This document shows positions 1 to 11,372 of a stretch of DNA of 64,000 bases, one piece after another. This DNA is from Bacteroidales bacterium. Lineage in GTDB: Bacteria; Bacteroidota; Bacteroidia; Bacteroidales; UBA932. The stretch covers positions 124,001 through 188,000 of the forward strand of contig JAEEQS010000002.1 of NCBI GenBank assembly GCA_016285455.1, in the 5' to 3' direction. Both the position numbers and the translations under genes were made by a program. Below the pieces are notes generated by a model. It worked only from the letters and a program-made list of their open reading frames with translations. It was not told the origin of the DNA and searched no databases. The first letter of the stretch is position 1. Each line of letters opens with the position of its first letter.

Positions 1-282
1 ATGTTTGCAGAAACTCCGAACGGTCCTGCAAGACTCATCAAGTCTTTCAGCGCTGCAGACGGAAAGGGCAAGCCTGAATTTAAGGCTGCTTACGTCCAGG
101 AGTGCGCTTACATAGGTGCTGAGAACTTGGAGGCACTTTGCAACATCAAGTCCAGAGAGGAACTCATCGCGGACATCGTTGCATTGCTGCAGTCTCCTGC
201 AAGGAACGTCATCTCCGCTCTTCAGAGCCAGGGTGGCGGCAAGATTGCAGGTATCGTCAAAACATTATCGGAGAAAGAATAA
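1..282 (+). CDS. rplJ: 50S ribosomal protein L10, C-terminal part
   Basis: C-terminal 93 residues of L10, the stalk-base protein that binds 23S rRNA and carries L7/L12 dimers on its C-terminal helix. The gene is cut by the window edge: bacterial L10 is usually about 165-175 residues, so the ATG at position 1 is most likely an internal methionine and the true start lies upstream. The end of the protein shows the expected alternation of a helical segment (NVISALQSQGG) and a short charged tail, the L7/L12-binding helix. It is followed 27 bases later by rplL, the classical rplJ-rplL order, and so was probably co-transcribed with it. Identification rests on similarity of the visible part plus this gene order. 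Confidence 0.93.
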   Translation: MFAETPNGPARLIKSFSAADGKGKPEFKAAYVQECAYIGAENLEALCNIKSREELIADIVALLQSPARNVISALQSQGGGKIAGIVKTLSEKE

Positions 283-309
283 TTATTAACACAATAAAAA
301 ATAAAAACT

Positions 310-681
310 ATGGCAGATATTAAGAAATTTGCAGAAGAGCTTGTTAACCTGACAGTAAAGGATGTTCAGGAATTAGCTAAAGTTCTCAAAGAAGAGTATG
401 GTATCGAGCCAGCTGCCGCTGCTGTTGCAGTTGCTGCTGCCGGTCCTGCTGCCGCTGCTGCTGAGGAAAAGACTGAATTCGACGTTATCCTTAAGTCAGC
501 CGGCGCTCAGAAGCTTCAGGTTGTAAAGGCTGTGAAGGAATTCACCGGTCTTGGACTGAAGGAAGCTAAGGATCTCGTTGACGGTGCTCCAAAGGCCGTT
601 AAGGAGAAGGTTTCCAAGGCTGATGCTGAGACTTTGAAGGCAAAACTTGAAGAGGTAGGAGCTGAGGTTGAGATTAAATAA
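310..681 (+). CDS. rplL: 50S ribosomal protein L7/L12
   Basis: L7/L12 forms the flexible dimers of the ribosomal stalk that recruit translation GTPases (EF-Tu, EF-G, IF2). The 123-residue product has normal length: an N-terminal dimerisation domain (about 1-35), an Ala-rich flexible hinge (about 36-55, runs of AAA), and the globular C-terminal domain with the conserved [14 protein letters not shown] segment and the ending [10 protein letters not shown]. It starts 27 bases after rplJ. It is followed by a strong hairpin terminator and then by a separate promoter-like box for rpoB, so part of the transcription is expected to stop here, which would let the stalk protein be made in excess over RNA polymerase. 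Confidence 0.98.
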   Translation: MADIKKFAEELVNLTVKDVQELAKVLKEEYGIEPAAAAVAVAAAGPAAAAAEEKTEFDVILKSAGAQKLQVVKAVKEFTGLGLKEAKDLVDGAPKAVKEKVSKADAETLKAKLEEVGAEVEIK

Positions 682-727
682 GTTCATTTTTGGTCTCTAC
701 TTCCCCCTGCCTGTCAGGACGTAGTCA

Positions 728-758
728 GGTTTAGGGCTAAAATGCCCTAAACCTTTTT
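728..758 (+). terminator. Intrinsic terminator between rplL and rpoB
   Basis: A perfect 10-bp stem, GGTTTAGGGC pairing with GCCCTAAACC, around a six-base loop (TAAAAT), followed at once by five T residues and then a second T-run. It fits a Rho-independent terminator or attenuator of the ribosomal-protein transcript. A comparable attenuator separates rplL from rpoB in E. coli; the strength here is inferred from sequence only. Confidence 0.85.
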
Positions 759-784
759 GTCGTTTTTTTAAGTTTACATCAAGC

Positions 785-792
785 TAAATTTG
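785..792 (+). promoter_or_regulatory. -7 promoter box of rpoB (TAAATTTG)
   Basis: Perfect match to the Bacteroidetes -7 consensus TAnnTTTG, lying directly downstream of the rplL terminator. Only five bases (ATATA) separate it from the rpoB ATG, so transcription would begin at or within a few bases of the start codon. I see no good TTTG -33 element at the usual 19-21 base spacing, only a T-run, so the call rests on the -7 box and its position. Confidence 0.6.
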
Positions 793-797
793 ATATA

Positions 798-3700
798 ATG
801 CCTCAAAATACTAAAAATCAGCGAATTTCATTCGCAACATCCAAGACGCTTCTAGACTATCCCGATTTTCTGGAGGTTCAGCTGAAATCCTTCAAGGAAT
901 TCTTCCAGCTGGGAACCACAGCAGAAAACAGGAAGAACGAAGGCCTTTACAAGGTCTTTCAGGATGCGTTTTCACAGAATTCGGAACCTTCAGGCATCAG
1001 AGACACACGCAACAACTTCGTTCTGGAGTTCATAGACTACACTATCGATCCTCCTATCTACTCAGAAGAAGAGTGTCTAGACAGGGGACAGTCATACAGC
1101 GTCCCTCTGAAGGCAAAGCTCAAACTCTCCTGCACCGATCCTGAACATGAAGATTTTGAGCAGGTTATCCAGGACGTATTCCTGGGCAACATTCCGTATA
1201 TGACTCCGAGAGGTACATTCATCATCAATGGTTCAGAAAGAATCGTGGTTTCACAGCTGCACCGCTCACCTGGCGTTTTCTTCGGACAGAGCATGCACCA
1301 GAACGGAACCAAGCTGTATTCAGCCAGAATCATTCCTTTCAAGGGATCCTGGATTGAATTCACCACAGACATCAACAAGGTGATGTACGCCTACATCGAC
1401 AGAAAGAAGAAGCTGCCGGTGACTACTCTTCTGAGAGCAATCGGATTCGAATCAGACAAAGACATACTCAACATCTTCTCTCTGGCCCAGGAGGTAAGGG
1501 CAGAAAGAAGCGAGCTTGAAAAGCATATCGGACAAAGACTTGCAGCTAGAGTTCTGAAGACCTGGAACGAAGACTTCGTAGATGAGGATACAGGCGAAGT
1601 TATGTACATCGAAAGAACCGAAATCGGAATCGAGAGAGGTACAGTTCTGACAGAAGAGCTCATAGACAAAGTTCTTGAATCTGGCGTTGACTACATTCTC
1701 CTCCATAACGAGGATGCCGCCAGCGCGGAGTTCGATATCATATACAATACCCTGCAGAAGGACATCTGCAACACCCAGAAAGATGCTATCTTCTACACCT
1801 ACAGGCAGCTCCGCAATTCGGAACCGCCTGATGAGGCAACGGCAAAAGACGTAATCGAGAAGCTTTTCTTCTCAGACAAGAGGTACGACTTGGGTACAGT
1901 CGGAAGATACAGGCTCAACAAGAAGCTGAATCTTAACACTTCCGAAGACGTGAGGGTTCTGACCAAGCAGGACATCATCGAGATTATCCGTTACTTGATC
2001 CAGCTGATCAACTCAAAGGCTACTGTCGATGATATTGACCACTTGAGCAACAGAAGAATCCGCACCGTAGGCGAGCAGCTCGCCACCCAGTTTACGGTAG
2101 GTCTTGCAAGAATGGCAAGAACCATCAAGGAAAAGATGAATGTCAGAGACAATGAAGTGTTCACTCCTTCAGACCTGATCAACGCTAAGACTCTGTCTTC
2201 CGTAATCAATTCCTTCTTTGGCTCCAGTCAGCTCTCGCAGTTTATGGACCAGACCAATCCTCTGGCCGAGATGACTCATAAGAGAAGACTTTCCGCACTC
2301 GGTCCTGGAGGTCTTAGCCGCGACAGGGCCGGATTCGAGGTCCGTGACGTTCACTATACGCATTACGGACGTCTCTGCCCTATCGAGACACCAGAAGGAC
2401 CTAACATCGGTCTGATTTCTTCTCTCTGCGTTTACGCCAGAATCAACAATCTCGGATTCATCGAAACTCCTTACCGCAAGGTAAATGACGGAGTTGTAGA
2501 TCTTTCAGACGAGGGATTCGTTTATCTTAGCGCAGAAGAAGAGGAGAACCGTATGGTAGCCCAGGCAAACGTTAACCTGGACGAAAACGGAAAGATCTTA
2601 GACGAGAGAATCAAATGCCGCTGGCAGGCAGACTACCCGGTAGTTGGAAAGGAAGACGTCCATCTGATAGACGTTGCTCCTAACCAGATTGCCTCCATTG
2701 CAGCATCTTTGATTCCGTTCCTGGAACACGATGACGCAAACCGCGCACTCATGGGATCCAACATGATGCGCCAGGCCATTCCTATCATCAATCCGGAAGC
2801 CCCTATCGTTGGTACCGGTCTGGAAGGCCCTGTCATGAGAGATTCCAGAACCCAGATTGCCGCAGAAGGCGCAGGAGAGGTTGTTTACGTGGATGCCAAC
2901 GAAATCCGCGTCAAGTACGACAAGACAGAAGAAGAGAAGTTCATAAGCTTCTCTCCTGAGATCACAGTCTACACCCTCCCAATGTACAGGAAAACCAACC
3001 AGAGCACATCCATCCGCCTGAAACCTATTGTAAGGAAAGGCGACAGAATCGTTGAAGGACAGATTCTTACAGAAGGATACGCCTCCCAGAACGGAGAGCT
3101 AGCACTGGGCAGGAACCTGAAAGTTGCCTTCATGCCGTGGAAGGGTTACAACTATGAGGACGCCGTTGTTCTGAGCGAAAGGATTGTAAGGGAAGACATC
3201 CTCACCTCTGTTCACGTGGACGAATACCTCCTTGAGGTAAGAGACACCAAGAGAGGCCCTGAGGAGCTTACCAAAGACATTCCTAATGTCAGCGACGACG
3301 CTACCAAGAACCTCGACGATAACGGAATCATCCGTATCGGCGCAACTGTCCAGCCGGGCGATATCCTCATTGGAAAGATCACTCCTAAGGGAGAGACCGA
3401 TCCTTCACCAGAGGAGAAATTGCTCAGGGCAATATTCGGAGACAAAGCCGGAGACGTTAAGGACGCTTCTTTGAAGGCATCCGCATCGCTTACCGGAACA
3501 GTCATCGGAAAGAGGCTCTTCTGCAAGGCTGGCCAGGGCAAGATGACAGACCGCGAGAGGAAGAATTTCAAAGCCAAGATGAAGGAAGAGTCCAAGAAGG
3601 CTGAAGAGGAGTACAACAAGAAGTGCTCTGCCCTGAAAGCTTCCTTCATAGACAAGCTTCTCACGATTCTGGGCAAGAAGACTTCCCAGGGCGTAACGGA

Positions 3701-4655
3701 TATCTTCGGAACCGTTGTTATCGCCAAGGGAAACAGCTTCAAGAAAGACGTGCTTGAGTCCATAGTAAACTTTGAGCAGATCAATCCTGCCAAGTGGACG
3801 TCAGACAAGCACACAAATGAGCTGACCAGATCTCTTATCCAAAACTATCTGACTGCTCTCAAGGACATTACAGCCAAATTCAAGAGGCGCCAGTTCGACA
3901 TCCAGCAGGGTGACGAGCTGCCTAACGGAGTAATGCAGATAGCAAAGGTTTATATTGCAAAGAAGAGAAAGATAATGGTCGGCGACAAAGTTGCGGGACG
4001 CCACGGAAACAAGGGTATCGTGGCCCGCATAGTCAGCGACGAGGACATGCCGTTTATGGAAGACGGTACAATTATGGACATTGTGCTCAACCCTCTGGGC
4101 GTGCCTTCACGTATGAACCTCGGACAGATCTACGAGACCGTTCTCGGATGGGCCGGAAGGGAACTTGGAGTCAAGTTCGCAACCCCTATCTTTGACGGAG
4201 CTTCTCTAGAGAACATCTGCGAGTACACAGACAAGGCAGGACTGCCTCGCTACGGTACAACCAGACTCAGAGACGGCGGAACCGGAGAGCTGTTCGACCA
4301 GCCTGCTACCGTGGGTGTCATCTATATGATCAAACTCGACCATATGGTTGAGGATAAGATGCACGCCCGTTCAACCGGTCCTTACTCTCTGATCACCCAG
4401 CAGCCTCTCGGAGGAAAGGCACAGCTCGGAGGACAGAGATTCGGAGAGATGGAGGTTTGGGCGCTGGAAGCATTCGGCGCAGCCAATATCCTTCAGGAGA
4501 TCCTGACTATCAAGTCCGACGATATCACTGGAAGAAGCCGCGCATATGAAGCCATTGTAAAGGGCGAGCCTATGCCGGCACCTAACATTCCGGAATCTCT
4601 GAACGTGCTCCTGCACGAACTCAGGGGTCTGGGACTGAGCGTTCACTTGGATTAA
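798..4655 (+). CDS. rpoB: DNA-directed RNA polymerase subunit beta
   Basis: Catalytic beta subunit of RNA polymerase. At 1285 residues it has the length expected for Bacteroidota. Visible landmarks include the rifampicin-binding region around residues 474-520 ([23 protein letters not shown]) with the Ser and His positions that commonly mutate to resistance still in the sensitive form, the active-site segment [18 protein letters not shown], the HGNKGIVA motif, and the C-terminal [20 protein letters not shown] clamp segment. The start codon ATG lies five bases after a -7 box, which suggests a leaderless message. rpoC follows after 24 bases and is surely co-transcribed. Confidence 0.99.
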   Translation: MPQNTKNQRISFATSKTLLDYPDFLEVQLKSFKEFFQLGTTAENRKNEGLYKVFQDAFSQNSEPSGIRDTRNNFVLEFIDYTIDPPIYSEEECLDRGQSYSVPLKAKLKLSCTDPEHEDFEQVIQDVFLGNIPYMTPRGTFIINGSERIVVSQLHRSPGVFFGQSMHQNGTKLYSARIIPFKGSWIEFTTDINKVMYAYIDRKKKLPVTTLLRAIGFESDKDILNIFSLAQEVRAERSELEKHIGQRLAARVLKTWNEDFVDEDTGEVMYIERTEIGIERGTVLTEELIDKVLESGVDYILLHNEDAASAEFDIIYNTLQKDICNTQKDAIFYTYRQLRNSEPPDEATAKDVIEKLFFSDKRYDLGTVGRYRLNKKLNLNTSEDVRVLTKQDIIEIIRYLIQLINSKATVDDIDHLSNRRIRTVGEQLATQFTVGLARMARTIKEKMNVRDNEVFTPSDLINAKTLSSVINSFFGSSQLSQFMDQTNPLAEMTHKRRLSALGPGGLSRDRAGFEVRDVHYTHYGRLCPIETPEGPNIGLISSLCVYARINNLGFIETPYRKVNDGVVDLSDEGFVYLSAEEEENRMVAQANVNLDENGKILDERIKCRWQADYPVVGKEDVHLIDVAPNQIASIAASLIPFLEHDDANRALMGSNMMRQAIPIINPEAPIVGTGLEGPVMRDSRTQIAAEGAGEVVYVDANEIRVKYDKTEEEKFISFSPEITVYTLPMYRKTNQSTSIRLKPIVRKGDRIVEGQILTEGYASQNGELALGRNLKVAFMPWKGYNYEDAVVLSERIVREDILTSVHVDEYLLEVRDTKRGPEELTKDIPNVSDDATKNLDDNGIIRIGATVQPGDILIGKITPKGETDPSPEEKLLRAIFGDKAGDVKDASLKASASLTGTVIGKRLFCKAGQGKMTDRERKNFKAKMKEESKKAEEEYNKKCSALKASFIDKLLTILGKKTSQGVTDIFGTVVIAKGNSFKKDVLESIVNFEQINPAKWTSDKHTNELTRSLIQNYLTALKDITAKFKRRQFDIQQGDELPNGVMQIAKVYIAKKRKIMVGDKVAGRHGNKGIVARIVSDEDMPFMEDGTIMDIVLNPLGVPSRMNLGQIYETVLGWAGRELGVKFATPIFDGASLENICEYTDKAGLPRYGTTRLRDGGTGELFDQPATVGVIYMIKLDHMVEDKMHARSTGPYSLITQQPLGGKAQLGGQRFGEMEVWALEAFGAANILQEILTIKSDDITGRSRAYEAIVKGEPMPAPNIPESLNVLLHELRGLGLSVHLD

Positions 4656-4679
4656 TCGGTAACTTAGAAATCTATCATT

Positions 4680-7600
4680 ATGAACATAAAGAAAGATACA
4701 AAGGTTAAGAGCAATTTCAGCAAGATTTCAATCGGCCTTGCCTCTCCGGAAGAAATCCTGGAGAGGTCACACGGTGAAGTCCTCAAGCCGGAAACTGTTA
4801 ACTACCGCACCTACAAACCTGAAAGGGACGGTCTTTTCTGCGAGAGAATTTTTGGTCCTACAAAGGATTACGAGTGCTCCTGCGGAAAATACAAGAGGAT
4901 CCGCTACCGCGGTATCGTCTGCGACCGCTGCGGTGTGGAAGTTACCGAGAAAAAAGTAAGAAGGGAAAGGATGGGACACATATCCCTGACTGTTCCTGTA
5001 GCTCATATTTGGTATTTCCGCTCCACTCCGAACAAGATCGGATCGCTTCTCGGCATCAAGAGCAAGCAGCTGGATTCAATCATATACTATGAAAGATATG
5101 TGGTTATCCAGCCTGGCGTTGCAGCTGAGAAAGGAGTAAAGGAACTTGATCTTCTCAGCGAAGACGAGTATCTGGCTTTGACAGATACACTTCCTAAGGA
5201 CAACGCTTCACTCTCAGACGATGACCCTAACAAGTTCATCGCCGAGATGGGTGCTGGCGCAATCTACAAGCTCCTTGCAAAAATCGACCTCGACGAACTC
5301 TCCTACTCGCTGCGCCACTCTCTGGAAACGGAGACCAGCCAGCAGAGAAAAGCAGAGGCACTGAAGAGACTCAGCATCATTGAGGCTTTCAGGGATTCCA
5401 AGGATATCAACCGCCCAGAGTGGATGATACTCAAGGTGATACCTGTTACACCTCCGGATCTGAGACCTTTGGTTCCGCTGGATGGTGGAAGGTTCGCCAC
5501 TTCAGACCTCAACGACCTTTACAGAAGAGTAATCATCAGAAATAACCGTCTGAAGAAACTCATTGAAATAAAGGCTCCTGAGGTTATTCTCAGAAACGAA
5601 AAGAGAATGCTCCAGGAGGCAGTGGACTCCCTGTTTGACAACTCAAAGAAGTCTAACACCATCAAGAGCGAATCCAACAGAGCTCTCAAGTCTCTGTCAG
5701 ATTCCCTCAAGGGTAAGCAGGGAAGATTCCGCCAGAACCTCCTCGGTAAGAGAGTCGACTACTCCGCACGTTCAGTTATCGTGGTAGGACCTGAACTGAA
5801 AATGCACGAGTGCGGACTGCCAAAGTTCATCGCAGCTGAGCTGTACAAGCCGTTTATCATCCGCAAGCTTCTGGAAAGAGGCGTGGTCAAGACCGTTAAG
5901 AGCGCAAAGAAAATGGTAGACCGCAAGGATTCCGTAATCTGGGACATCCTGGAGAACGTAATGAAGGGCCATCCGGTACTTCTGAACCGTGCTCCTACCC
6001 TCCACAGACTCGGTATCCAGGCTTTCCAGCCTAAGCTCATTGAGGGCAAAGCCATCCAGCTTCACCCTCTGGCATGTACGGCATTCAACGCAGACTTCGA
6101 CGGAGACCAGATGGCAGTTCACCTCCCTCTGGGAAATGCTGCAGTGCTTGAAGCACAGCTGCTTATGCTCGGAAGCCACAACATCCTCAACCCTGCCAAC
6201 GGAGCCCCTATCACTGTTCCTTCACAGGATATGGTGCTTGGACTCTACTATATTACAAAGGAAAGGGCAGGAATGAAGGGAGAAGGCGGAAGATTCTATT
6301 CTCCTGAAGAAGTCATCATAGCCTACAACGAACAGAGACTGGATATCCATTCCAAGATTTCTGTCCGTCTGCCTATAGACATGACCGATCCTTCAAAGGG
6401 CTATCATCTGGTGGAAACGACCACTGGCCGCATCCTGTTCAACCAGGTGGTTCCTAAGGAAGTAGGCTATCTAAACACCCTGATCAACAAGAAAGCGCTC
6501 AGAGATATCATCTCTCTTGTTATCAAGACTTGCGGAGTCATGAGAACCACCCAGTTCCTGGATGATATCAAGAATATGGGTTACCTTATGGCTTTCCGCG
6601 GAGGACTTTCATTCAACCTTGGAAACGTAATCGTTCCAAAGGGAAAGCAAAAGCTCATAGACGACGGTTACAAGAAGGCAGACGAAGTTAAGTTCAACTT
6701 CGACAACGGTCTGATAACCAACAATGAGCGTTACAACCAGATTATCGATATCTGGACTAACGTCAACAATGAGCTCAGCAAGGTTGTGGTCAAGGAAATC
6801 TCCGCAGACAACGAAGGATTCAACCCAGTATGGATGATGCTGGACTCCGGAGCCCGTGGTTCCAAGGAGCAGATCCGTCAGCTTTGCGGAATGAGAGGCC
6901 TTATGGCCAAGCCTCAGAAATCAGGTGCTACGGGAGGTAACGAGATTATTGAAAACCCTATTCTTGCAAACTTCAAGGAAGGACTTTCAGTTCTCGAGTA
7001 CTTCATCTCCACTCACGGTGCACGTAAAGGTCTTGCCGATACCGCGCTTAAGACTGCAGACGCAGGTTATCTTACCAGAAGACTTGTGGATGTATCTCAC
7101 GACGTGATAGTTACGGAAGAAGACTGCGGCACCCTCAGAGGACTTGTAGCAACCGAAATCAAAAACAAGGATGAAGTTGTGGAGACTCTCTACGACCGCA
7201 TCCTCGGTAGAACCACTGTTCACGAAATCTACGATCCTACAAACGGAGAACTGATCATCGGAGCCGGTGAGGAAATCACTGAAGAAATCGCTTCCAAGAT
7301 CGAGAGCCTCCCTATCGAGGCAGTTGAAATCCGAAGCGTGCTCACTTGCGAAAGCAAGAAGGGAGTCTGCGCCAAGTGCTACGGACGTAACCTTGCCCGC
7401 AACAAGATGGTCGAGACCGGTGAGGTTGTGGGCGTTATCGCCGCACAGAGTATCGGTGAGCCTGGTACTCAGCTTACACTGAGAACATTCCACGTCGGTG
7501 GTACTGCAAGTGCTTCCGTCGCTGAGAATGAAATCGTATCCAAGTATGATGGAAGGCTCGAATTCGAAGAGCTCCGCACACTCGACAAGATAGACGAAAA

Positions 7601-8981
7601 CGGCCAGAAACAGACCATCGTCATCGGCCGAGGCACTGAGCTCAGGATTGTGAACGCAGAAAGCGGAATATCTATGTCTGAATACCGAATTCCTTACGGT
7701 TCAATTCTTTACAAGAAGAACAACGAACTAGTAAAGAAGGGAGACAAGATTTGCGAGTGGGATGCTTACAACGCACTCACGCTTGCAGATGTTGACGGTA
7801 TTATTGCCTACGACCAGCTGGTTGAGGGAGAGACTTTCAAGTCTGAACTGCTTGACGAATTCTCTAACCACGTAGACAGAGTCGTAGTTGATTCAAAAGA
7901 CAAGAACAAGAACCCTGTAATCAAGATTGTGGATCCTGAAGGAAACGAGCTCAAGAGCTATAACCTTCCTTTGGGAGCACATATTATGGTATCCGACAAA
8001 CAGGAAGTCAAAGCCGGAGACATTCTGGTCAAGATTCCTAGAGCCGCCTCATCAAAGGCCGGAGACATCACCGGAGGTCTTCCGAGAGTTACCGAGCTCT
8101 TTGAGGCGCGCAACCCTTCAAACCCAGCTATTGTCGCCGAAATAAATGGAGACGTACAGATGGGCAAGATCAAGAGAGGTAACCGCGAGATCATAATCAA
8201 ATCCCGCCGCGGAGATATTGAGAAACACTACCTGGTTCCAACAACCAAGCAGATTCTCGTACAGGAAAATGACTACGTGAAAGCCGGCGACGCGCTTTCA
8301 GACGGAAGCATTGCTCCTGCAGACATTCTCCGTATCCTCGGTCCTACCAAGGTCCAGGAGTACATCGTCAACGAGGTACAGGCAGTTTACAGAATGCAGG
8401 GCGTGAAGATCAACGACAAGCACTTTGAAGTCATTGTAAGACAGATGATGCGCAAGGTGCAGGTTGTAGATCCGGGAGATACCCGCTTCCTTCCTGAACA
8501 GCTTGTGGACCGTCAGGAATTCTTCAAGCAGAACGATGAACTTTGGGACAAGATGGTAATTCTGGACGCCGGAGATTCCAAGAACCTCCGTCCGGGCCAG
8601 ATAGTTACCGTCCGCACTCTCAAAGACGAGAACTCTATGCTCAAGAGGCAGGCTCTCAAGACCGTTACTGCACGCAACCCTGTTCCGGCAACGGCAGACC
8701 AGATACTCCAGGGTATTACAAGAGCAGCTCTGAAGACAAGCAGCTTCATGAGTGCAGCATCATTCCAGGAAACGACCAAGGTTCTCTCCGAGGCCGCAAT
8801 CTATGGAAAGACAGATACTTTGGAAGGCCTGAAGGAGAACGTTATATGCGGACATCCTATACCGGCAGGCACAGGTATGAGAGATTACGAACAGATTGTC
8901 GTAACCAGCGCAGAAGAATACCGCAAGATGATGAAGGCTCAGGCAGAACTCGCCGCTCAGGCAGCTTCCGCCGAGCAGTAA
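4680..8981 (+). CDS. rpoC: DNA-directed RNA polymerase subunit beta'
   Basis: Largest RNA polymerase subunit, 1433 residues, normal for Bacteroidota. The N-terminal zinc site ([20 protein letters not shown]) is present, the catalytic NADFDGDQ motif is at residues 470-477 with the three Mg-binding aspartates D472, D474 and D476, and the second zinc cluster ([15 protein letters not shown]) lies in the C-terminal half, followed by the [16 protein letters not shown] trigger-loop/bridge region. It forms an operon with rpoB and ends 21 bases before a strong intrinsic terminator, so the transcription unit closes here. Confidence 0.99.
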   Translation: MNIKKDTKVKSNFSKISIGLASPEEILERSHGEVLKPETVNYRTYKPERDGLFCERIFGPTKDYECSCGKYKRIRYRGIVCDRCGVEVTEKKVRRERMGHISLTVPVAHIWYFRSTPNKIGSLLGIKSKQLDSIIYYERYVVIQPGVAAEKGVKELDLLSEDEYLALTDTLPKDNASLSDDDPNKFIAEMGAGAIYKLLAKIDLDELSYSLRHSLETETSQQRKAEALKRLSIIEAFRDSKDINRPEWMILKVIPVTPPDLRPLVPLDGGRFATSDLNDLYRRVIIRNNRLKKLIEIKAPEVILRNEKRMLQEAVDSLFDNSKKSNTIKSESNRALKSLSDSLKGKQGRFRQNLLGKRVDYSARSVIVVGPELKMHECGLPKFIAAELYKPFIIRKLLERGVVKTVKSAKKMVDRKDSVIWDILENVMKGHPVLLNRAPTLHRLGIQAFQPKLIEGKAIQLHPLACTAFNADFDGDQMAVHLPLGNAAVLEAQLLMLGSHNILNPANGAPITVPSQDMVLGLYYITKERAGMKGEGGRFYSPEEVIIAYNEQRLDIHSKISVRLPIDMTDPSKGYHLVETTTGRILFNQVVPKEVGYLNTLINKKALRDIISLVIKTCGVMRTTQFLDDIKNMGYLMAFRGGLSFNLGNVIVPKGKQKLIDDGYKKADEVKFNFDNGLITNNERYNQIIDIWTNVNNELSKVVVKEISADNEGFNPVWMMLDSGARGSKEQIRQLCGMRGLMAKPQKSGATGGNEIIENPILANFKEGLSVLEYFISTHGARKGLADTALKTADAGYLTRRLVDVSHDVIVTEEDCGTLRGLVATEIKNKDEVVETLYDRILGRTTVHEIYDPTNGELIIGAGEEITEEIASKIESLPIEAVEIRSVLTCESKKGVCAKCYGRNLARNKMVETGEVVGVIAAQSIGEPGTQLTLRTFHVGGTASASVAENEIVSKYDGRLEFEELRTLDKIDENGQKQTIVIGRGTELRIVNAESGISMSEYRIPYGSILYKKNNELVKKGDKICEWDAYNALTLADVDGIIAYDQLVEGETFKSELLDEFSNHVDRVVVDSKDKNKNPVIKIVDPEGNELKSYNLPLGAHIMVSDKQEVKAGDILVKIPRAASSKAGDITGGLPRVTELFEARNPSNPAIVAEINGDVQMGKIKRGNREIIIKSRRGDIEKHYLVPTTKQILVQENDYVKAGDALSDGSIAPADILRILGPTKVQEYIVNEVQAVYRMQGVKINDKHFEVIVRQMMRKVQVVDPGDTRFLPEQLVDRQEFFKQNDELWDKMVILDAGDSKNLRPGQIVTVRTLKDENSMLKRQALKTVTARNPVPATADQILQGITRAALKTSSFMSAASFQETTKVLSEAAIYGKTDTLEGLKENVICGHPIPAGTGMRDYEQIVVTSAEEYRKMMKAQAELAAQAASAEQ

Positions 8982-9002
8982 TCAGACTCTCTACCGCAAT
9001 TA

Positions 9003-9037
9003 AGAGGATGGCAGATAACTGTCATCCTCTTTTTTTG
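9003..9037 (+). terminator. Intrinsic terminator after rpoC
   Basis: AGAGGATG pairs with CATCCTCT, extended inward by a G-U and a C-G pair, closing a loop of about eight bases and followed by seven T residues. It ends the rpoBC transcript. The T-tract runs straight into the -7 box of the next gene. Confidence 0.9.
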
Positions 9038-9038
9038 C

Positions 9039-9046
9039 TATTTTTG
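9039..9046 (+). promoter_or_regulatory. -7 promoter box of the TlpA-like gene (TATTTTTG)
   Basis: Perfect TAnnTTTG match two bases after the rpoC terminator's T-tract, 36 bases before the ATG of the next gene. A convincing -33 element would fall inside the terminator loop and is not seen, so the -7 box and position are the only support. Confidence 0.5.
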
Positions 9047-9082
9047 TCTCCGCGATAGAATAACAACAATAATTATCTTCAT

Positions 9083-10204
9083 ATGAAAAATCTTTTCATT
9101 CTGGCTGTTGCCGCAGTAGCGGCACTGTCCTGCACCGAGAAAAAGCCTAGCTACACCGTTACAGTAAACGCTGGAGACGAGGGCTTTACAAGCTTCATCC
9201 TTACAAACCGCGACAAAGAAAACCCAATTGCAGATACAGTTGCGGTAGTTGACAAGAAAGCCGTATTCAAAGGAAGCGTAGAAGGATTCGACATTCGTTC
9301 CATCCAGGGAGTGAAAGAAGGAGAAGAGCCTGTCAACATTGCCAGATTCTTCCTCGAGAACGCAGACTACACCATCAGCTTCACTCCAGACGGCAATCAC
9401 TTCCACGCAGACATAGTGTCTAACGCTCCTATCCAGACTGAGAAAGATTCTCTTAATAAACTGATAGAAGCCGCTTACGGAGAAACTGATATGGATGCCC
9501 TTGAAAAAGAGTATATGGCCGGAAACAAAAAAATACAGGATTCCATCTGGGCCATCGTTGAGCCTCTGCTTCAGAAAGGCGAGGAAGCAGAGAAGGCTTA
9601 CTATGCAAACAACCCTCTCTCCGTTCTGACTTTGGAAGACGCGCTTTCATCTGCAAGATATGCACAGATTGACCTTGATTCTGCAAAAAAGGTTGTAGAG
9701 AGATTTGCAGCTGTTCCTTCCCTTGCCGGATGCAAGCTTTTGACGGATTTGCAGACTGTAGTTGAAAAGAAAGAAGCCCTGACTCCTGGCAAGCAGGCTC
9801 CAGACTTCACACTCAACGACACCGAAGGAAACCCTGTAAAATTCTCAGAGGTTTATCCAAAGAACAAGGTGACAATGATTGACTTCTGGGCTTCATGGTG
9901 CGGACCTTGCCGCAATTTCAACCCGACTCTTACCAAGATCTACGCTAAATACAACAAGAAGGGCTTCGGCATCCTCGGCGTTTCCTTTGACAAAGACAAA
10001 GACAAATGGCTTGAAGCCATCAAGGCAGACAAGCTCGTTTGGCAGCACGTTTCCGACCTCAAGTTCTGGGACTGCGAAGCAGGCAAGCTCTACAACATTA
10101 TGTCTATTCCTCAGAGTTACTTCGTAGACAGTGAAGGCAAGATCCTTCTCGCCTCTCCAACCCACGACCAGATCGAAAGCTTCCTGGCTGAGTACCTGAA
10201 ATAA
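9083..10204 (+). CDS. TlpA-like thioredoxin-fold lipoprotein (DUF4369/AhpC-TSA type)
   Basis: A 373-residue exported thiol-disulfide oxidoreductase. A lipoprotein signal peptide ends at AALSC (Cys17), so it is probably anchored in the outer or inner membrane facing the periplasm. Residues about 25-140 look like the DUF4369 beta-rich domain common in Bacteroidota, then a helical linker, then a C-terminal TlpA/ResA-type thioredoxin domain (about 232-373) with the WCGPC active site at Cys273 and Cys276. These proteins reduce periplasmic disulfides or respond to redox stress; the substrate here is unknown. It is monocistronic, with its own promoter-like box and a shared bidirectional terminator downstream. 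Family call is firm, exact role is not. Confidence 0.9.
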   Translation: MKNLFILAVAAVAALSCTEKKPSYTVTVNAGDEGFTSFILTNRDKENPIADTVAVVDKKAVFKGSVEGFDIRSIQGVKEGEEPVNIARFFLENADYTISFTPDGNHFHADIVSNAPIQTEKDSLNKLIEAAYGETDMDALEKEYMAGNKKIQDSIWAIVEPLLQKGEEAEKAYYANNPLSVLTLEDALSSARYAQIDLDSAKKVVERFAAVPSLAGCKLLTDLQTVVEKKEALTPGKQAPDFTLNDTEGNPVKFSEVYPKNKVTMIDFWASWCGPCRNFNPTLTKIYAKYNKKGFGILGVSFDKDKDKWLEAIKADKLVWQHVSDLKFWDCEAGKLYNIMSIPQSYFVDSEGKILLASPTHDQIESFLAEYLK

Positions 10205-10241
10205 TGGTGGAGCGCAAATAGCTACGTTTTAACAACATACA

Positions 10242-10277
10242 AAAACAACCATAGGCAAAATCACCTATGGTTGTTTT
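10242..10277. terminator. Bidirectional intrinsic terminator
   Basis: A 14-bp perfect stem (arms 10242-10255 and 10264-10277, core ACAACCATAGG / CCTATGGTTGT) with an eight-base loop, flanked by A-runs on the left and T-runs on the right. It can terminate the TlpA-like gene on the plus strand and manA on the minus strand, which converge here. Confidence 0.9.
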
Positions 10278-10301
10278 ATTATATCGCTGAGTTACAGTGG
10301 T

Positions 10302-11354
10302 TTATATTTCACCAACCTCCAAATGCGTCTCCACTATCTGAAGCTCGTCTAGAGAGCGGATTTCAACAGCTCCAAGTTCAGCGGGTATGAGATATAAATC
10401 TCCATCTGAAACAGAAATACAATCTCTGATGCAGGAGCCAGGCAAAGATTTGTAAAACAGAGTGCCACTGCCACCTGTGCAGACTATCACAGAAAAAGAT
10501 TCATACCTTGAATTGTCCAGATGATAAAACTGTTCAATCCCGTTTTTGGATTCGGAGGCAAAACTTATGAAATTGCATACAAAGTGAGGGCATCTGGCCA
10601 GCGGAACAACATTGACGCCAGAAGCTGGAGTGTCAAAGACATTGCGCTGTACTTCAACATATTCTTCCTGGGTTTCCTCAAAGTCTATTGCATCAAGGGC
10701 ATCCTCAACGTCCAGATGGCGGCGGTGGCCTTCAACATCCACGCGGTTAAAATCGTACAGGCGGTATGTAATGTCAGAAGGCTGCTGGATTTCCAGGATT
10801 CTTGTTCCAGCCCCAATGCTGTGAACTGTTCCTGCCGGAATGAAATACCAGTCTCCCCTCTTTGGGGTAAACCGGTTGAGCACATCCTCCAGAGTCTTTT
10901 CTCCTTTCTTTACATCTTTCTCCTGGATGGAATTGCTTACGATTTTTGCAAAATCCTGCTTGGAAAAACGCTTGGAAAAACCGATGAGAAGCTCTGAATC
11001 TTTCTTAGCCTCAAGTACATACCACATCTCTGTCTTTCCGTTCGGGAGGCCTTTGCGGTCTGCCATCTTATCTCCAGGGTGAACCTGGACAGACAGCTGC
11101 TGACGTGAATTGATATACTTTACAAGAAGAGGAAAACGGCTGCCGTATTTATTCCAGACTTTTTGGCCCACAAGCCTTTCCCTGTACTTGCAAACAAGTT
11201 CAGATAGACTCAGTCCTTCATCCGCATTGTCTTCCGGCATAGCATTGCCGCCAGGAAGGCAAATGGTTTGCCTTCCCTCCATCGCGGAGAGAATCCAATC
11301 TTCTCCTCCCCAGATAGTGCCTATTGGAACAGGTTCAAACTTCAGCGGGCGCAT
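10302..11354 (-). CDS. manA: Mannose-6-phosphate isomerase (class I, cupin)
   Basis: Interconverts mannose-6-phosphate and fructose-6-phosphate, linking mannose use with GDP-mannose synthesis. The 350-residue protein carries the zinc ligands of type I phosphomannose isomerases: Gln90 and His92 in QVHPGD, Glu109 in KTEMWYV, and His178 in AGTVHSIG, with the ILEIQQPSDITYRLYD strand just after. The C-terminal cupin half is shorter and more divergent, as usual for the short bacterial form. It begins 18 bases after hppA and is likely co-transcribed with it; the bidirectional terminator closes the unit. Confidence 0.93.
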   Translation of the reverse strand: MRPLKFEPVPIGTIWGGEDWILSAMEGRQTICLPGGNAMPEDNADEGLSLSELVCKYRERLVGQKVWNKYGSRFPLLVKYINSRQQLSVQVHPGDKMADRKGLPNGKTEMWYVLEAKKDSELLIGFSKRFSKQDFAKIVSNSIQEKDVKKGEKTLEDVLNRFTPKRGDWYFIPAGTVHSIGAGTRILEIQQPSDITYRLYDFNRVDVEGHRRHLDVEDALDAIDFEETQEEYVEVQRNVFDTPASGVNVVPLARCPHFVCNFISFASESKNGIEQFYHLDNSRYESFSVIVCTGGSGTLFYKSLPGSCIRDCISVSDGDLYLIPAELGAVEIRSLDELQIVETHLEVGEI

Positions 11355-11372
11355 AACTTGTATATGTCTGGC

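Noticed and set aside
3212-3814. A 200-codon open frame on the minus strand inside rpoB
   Set aside because: It lies wholly within the conserved rpoB frame, has a composition of shadow reading and no signal, motif or promoter.
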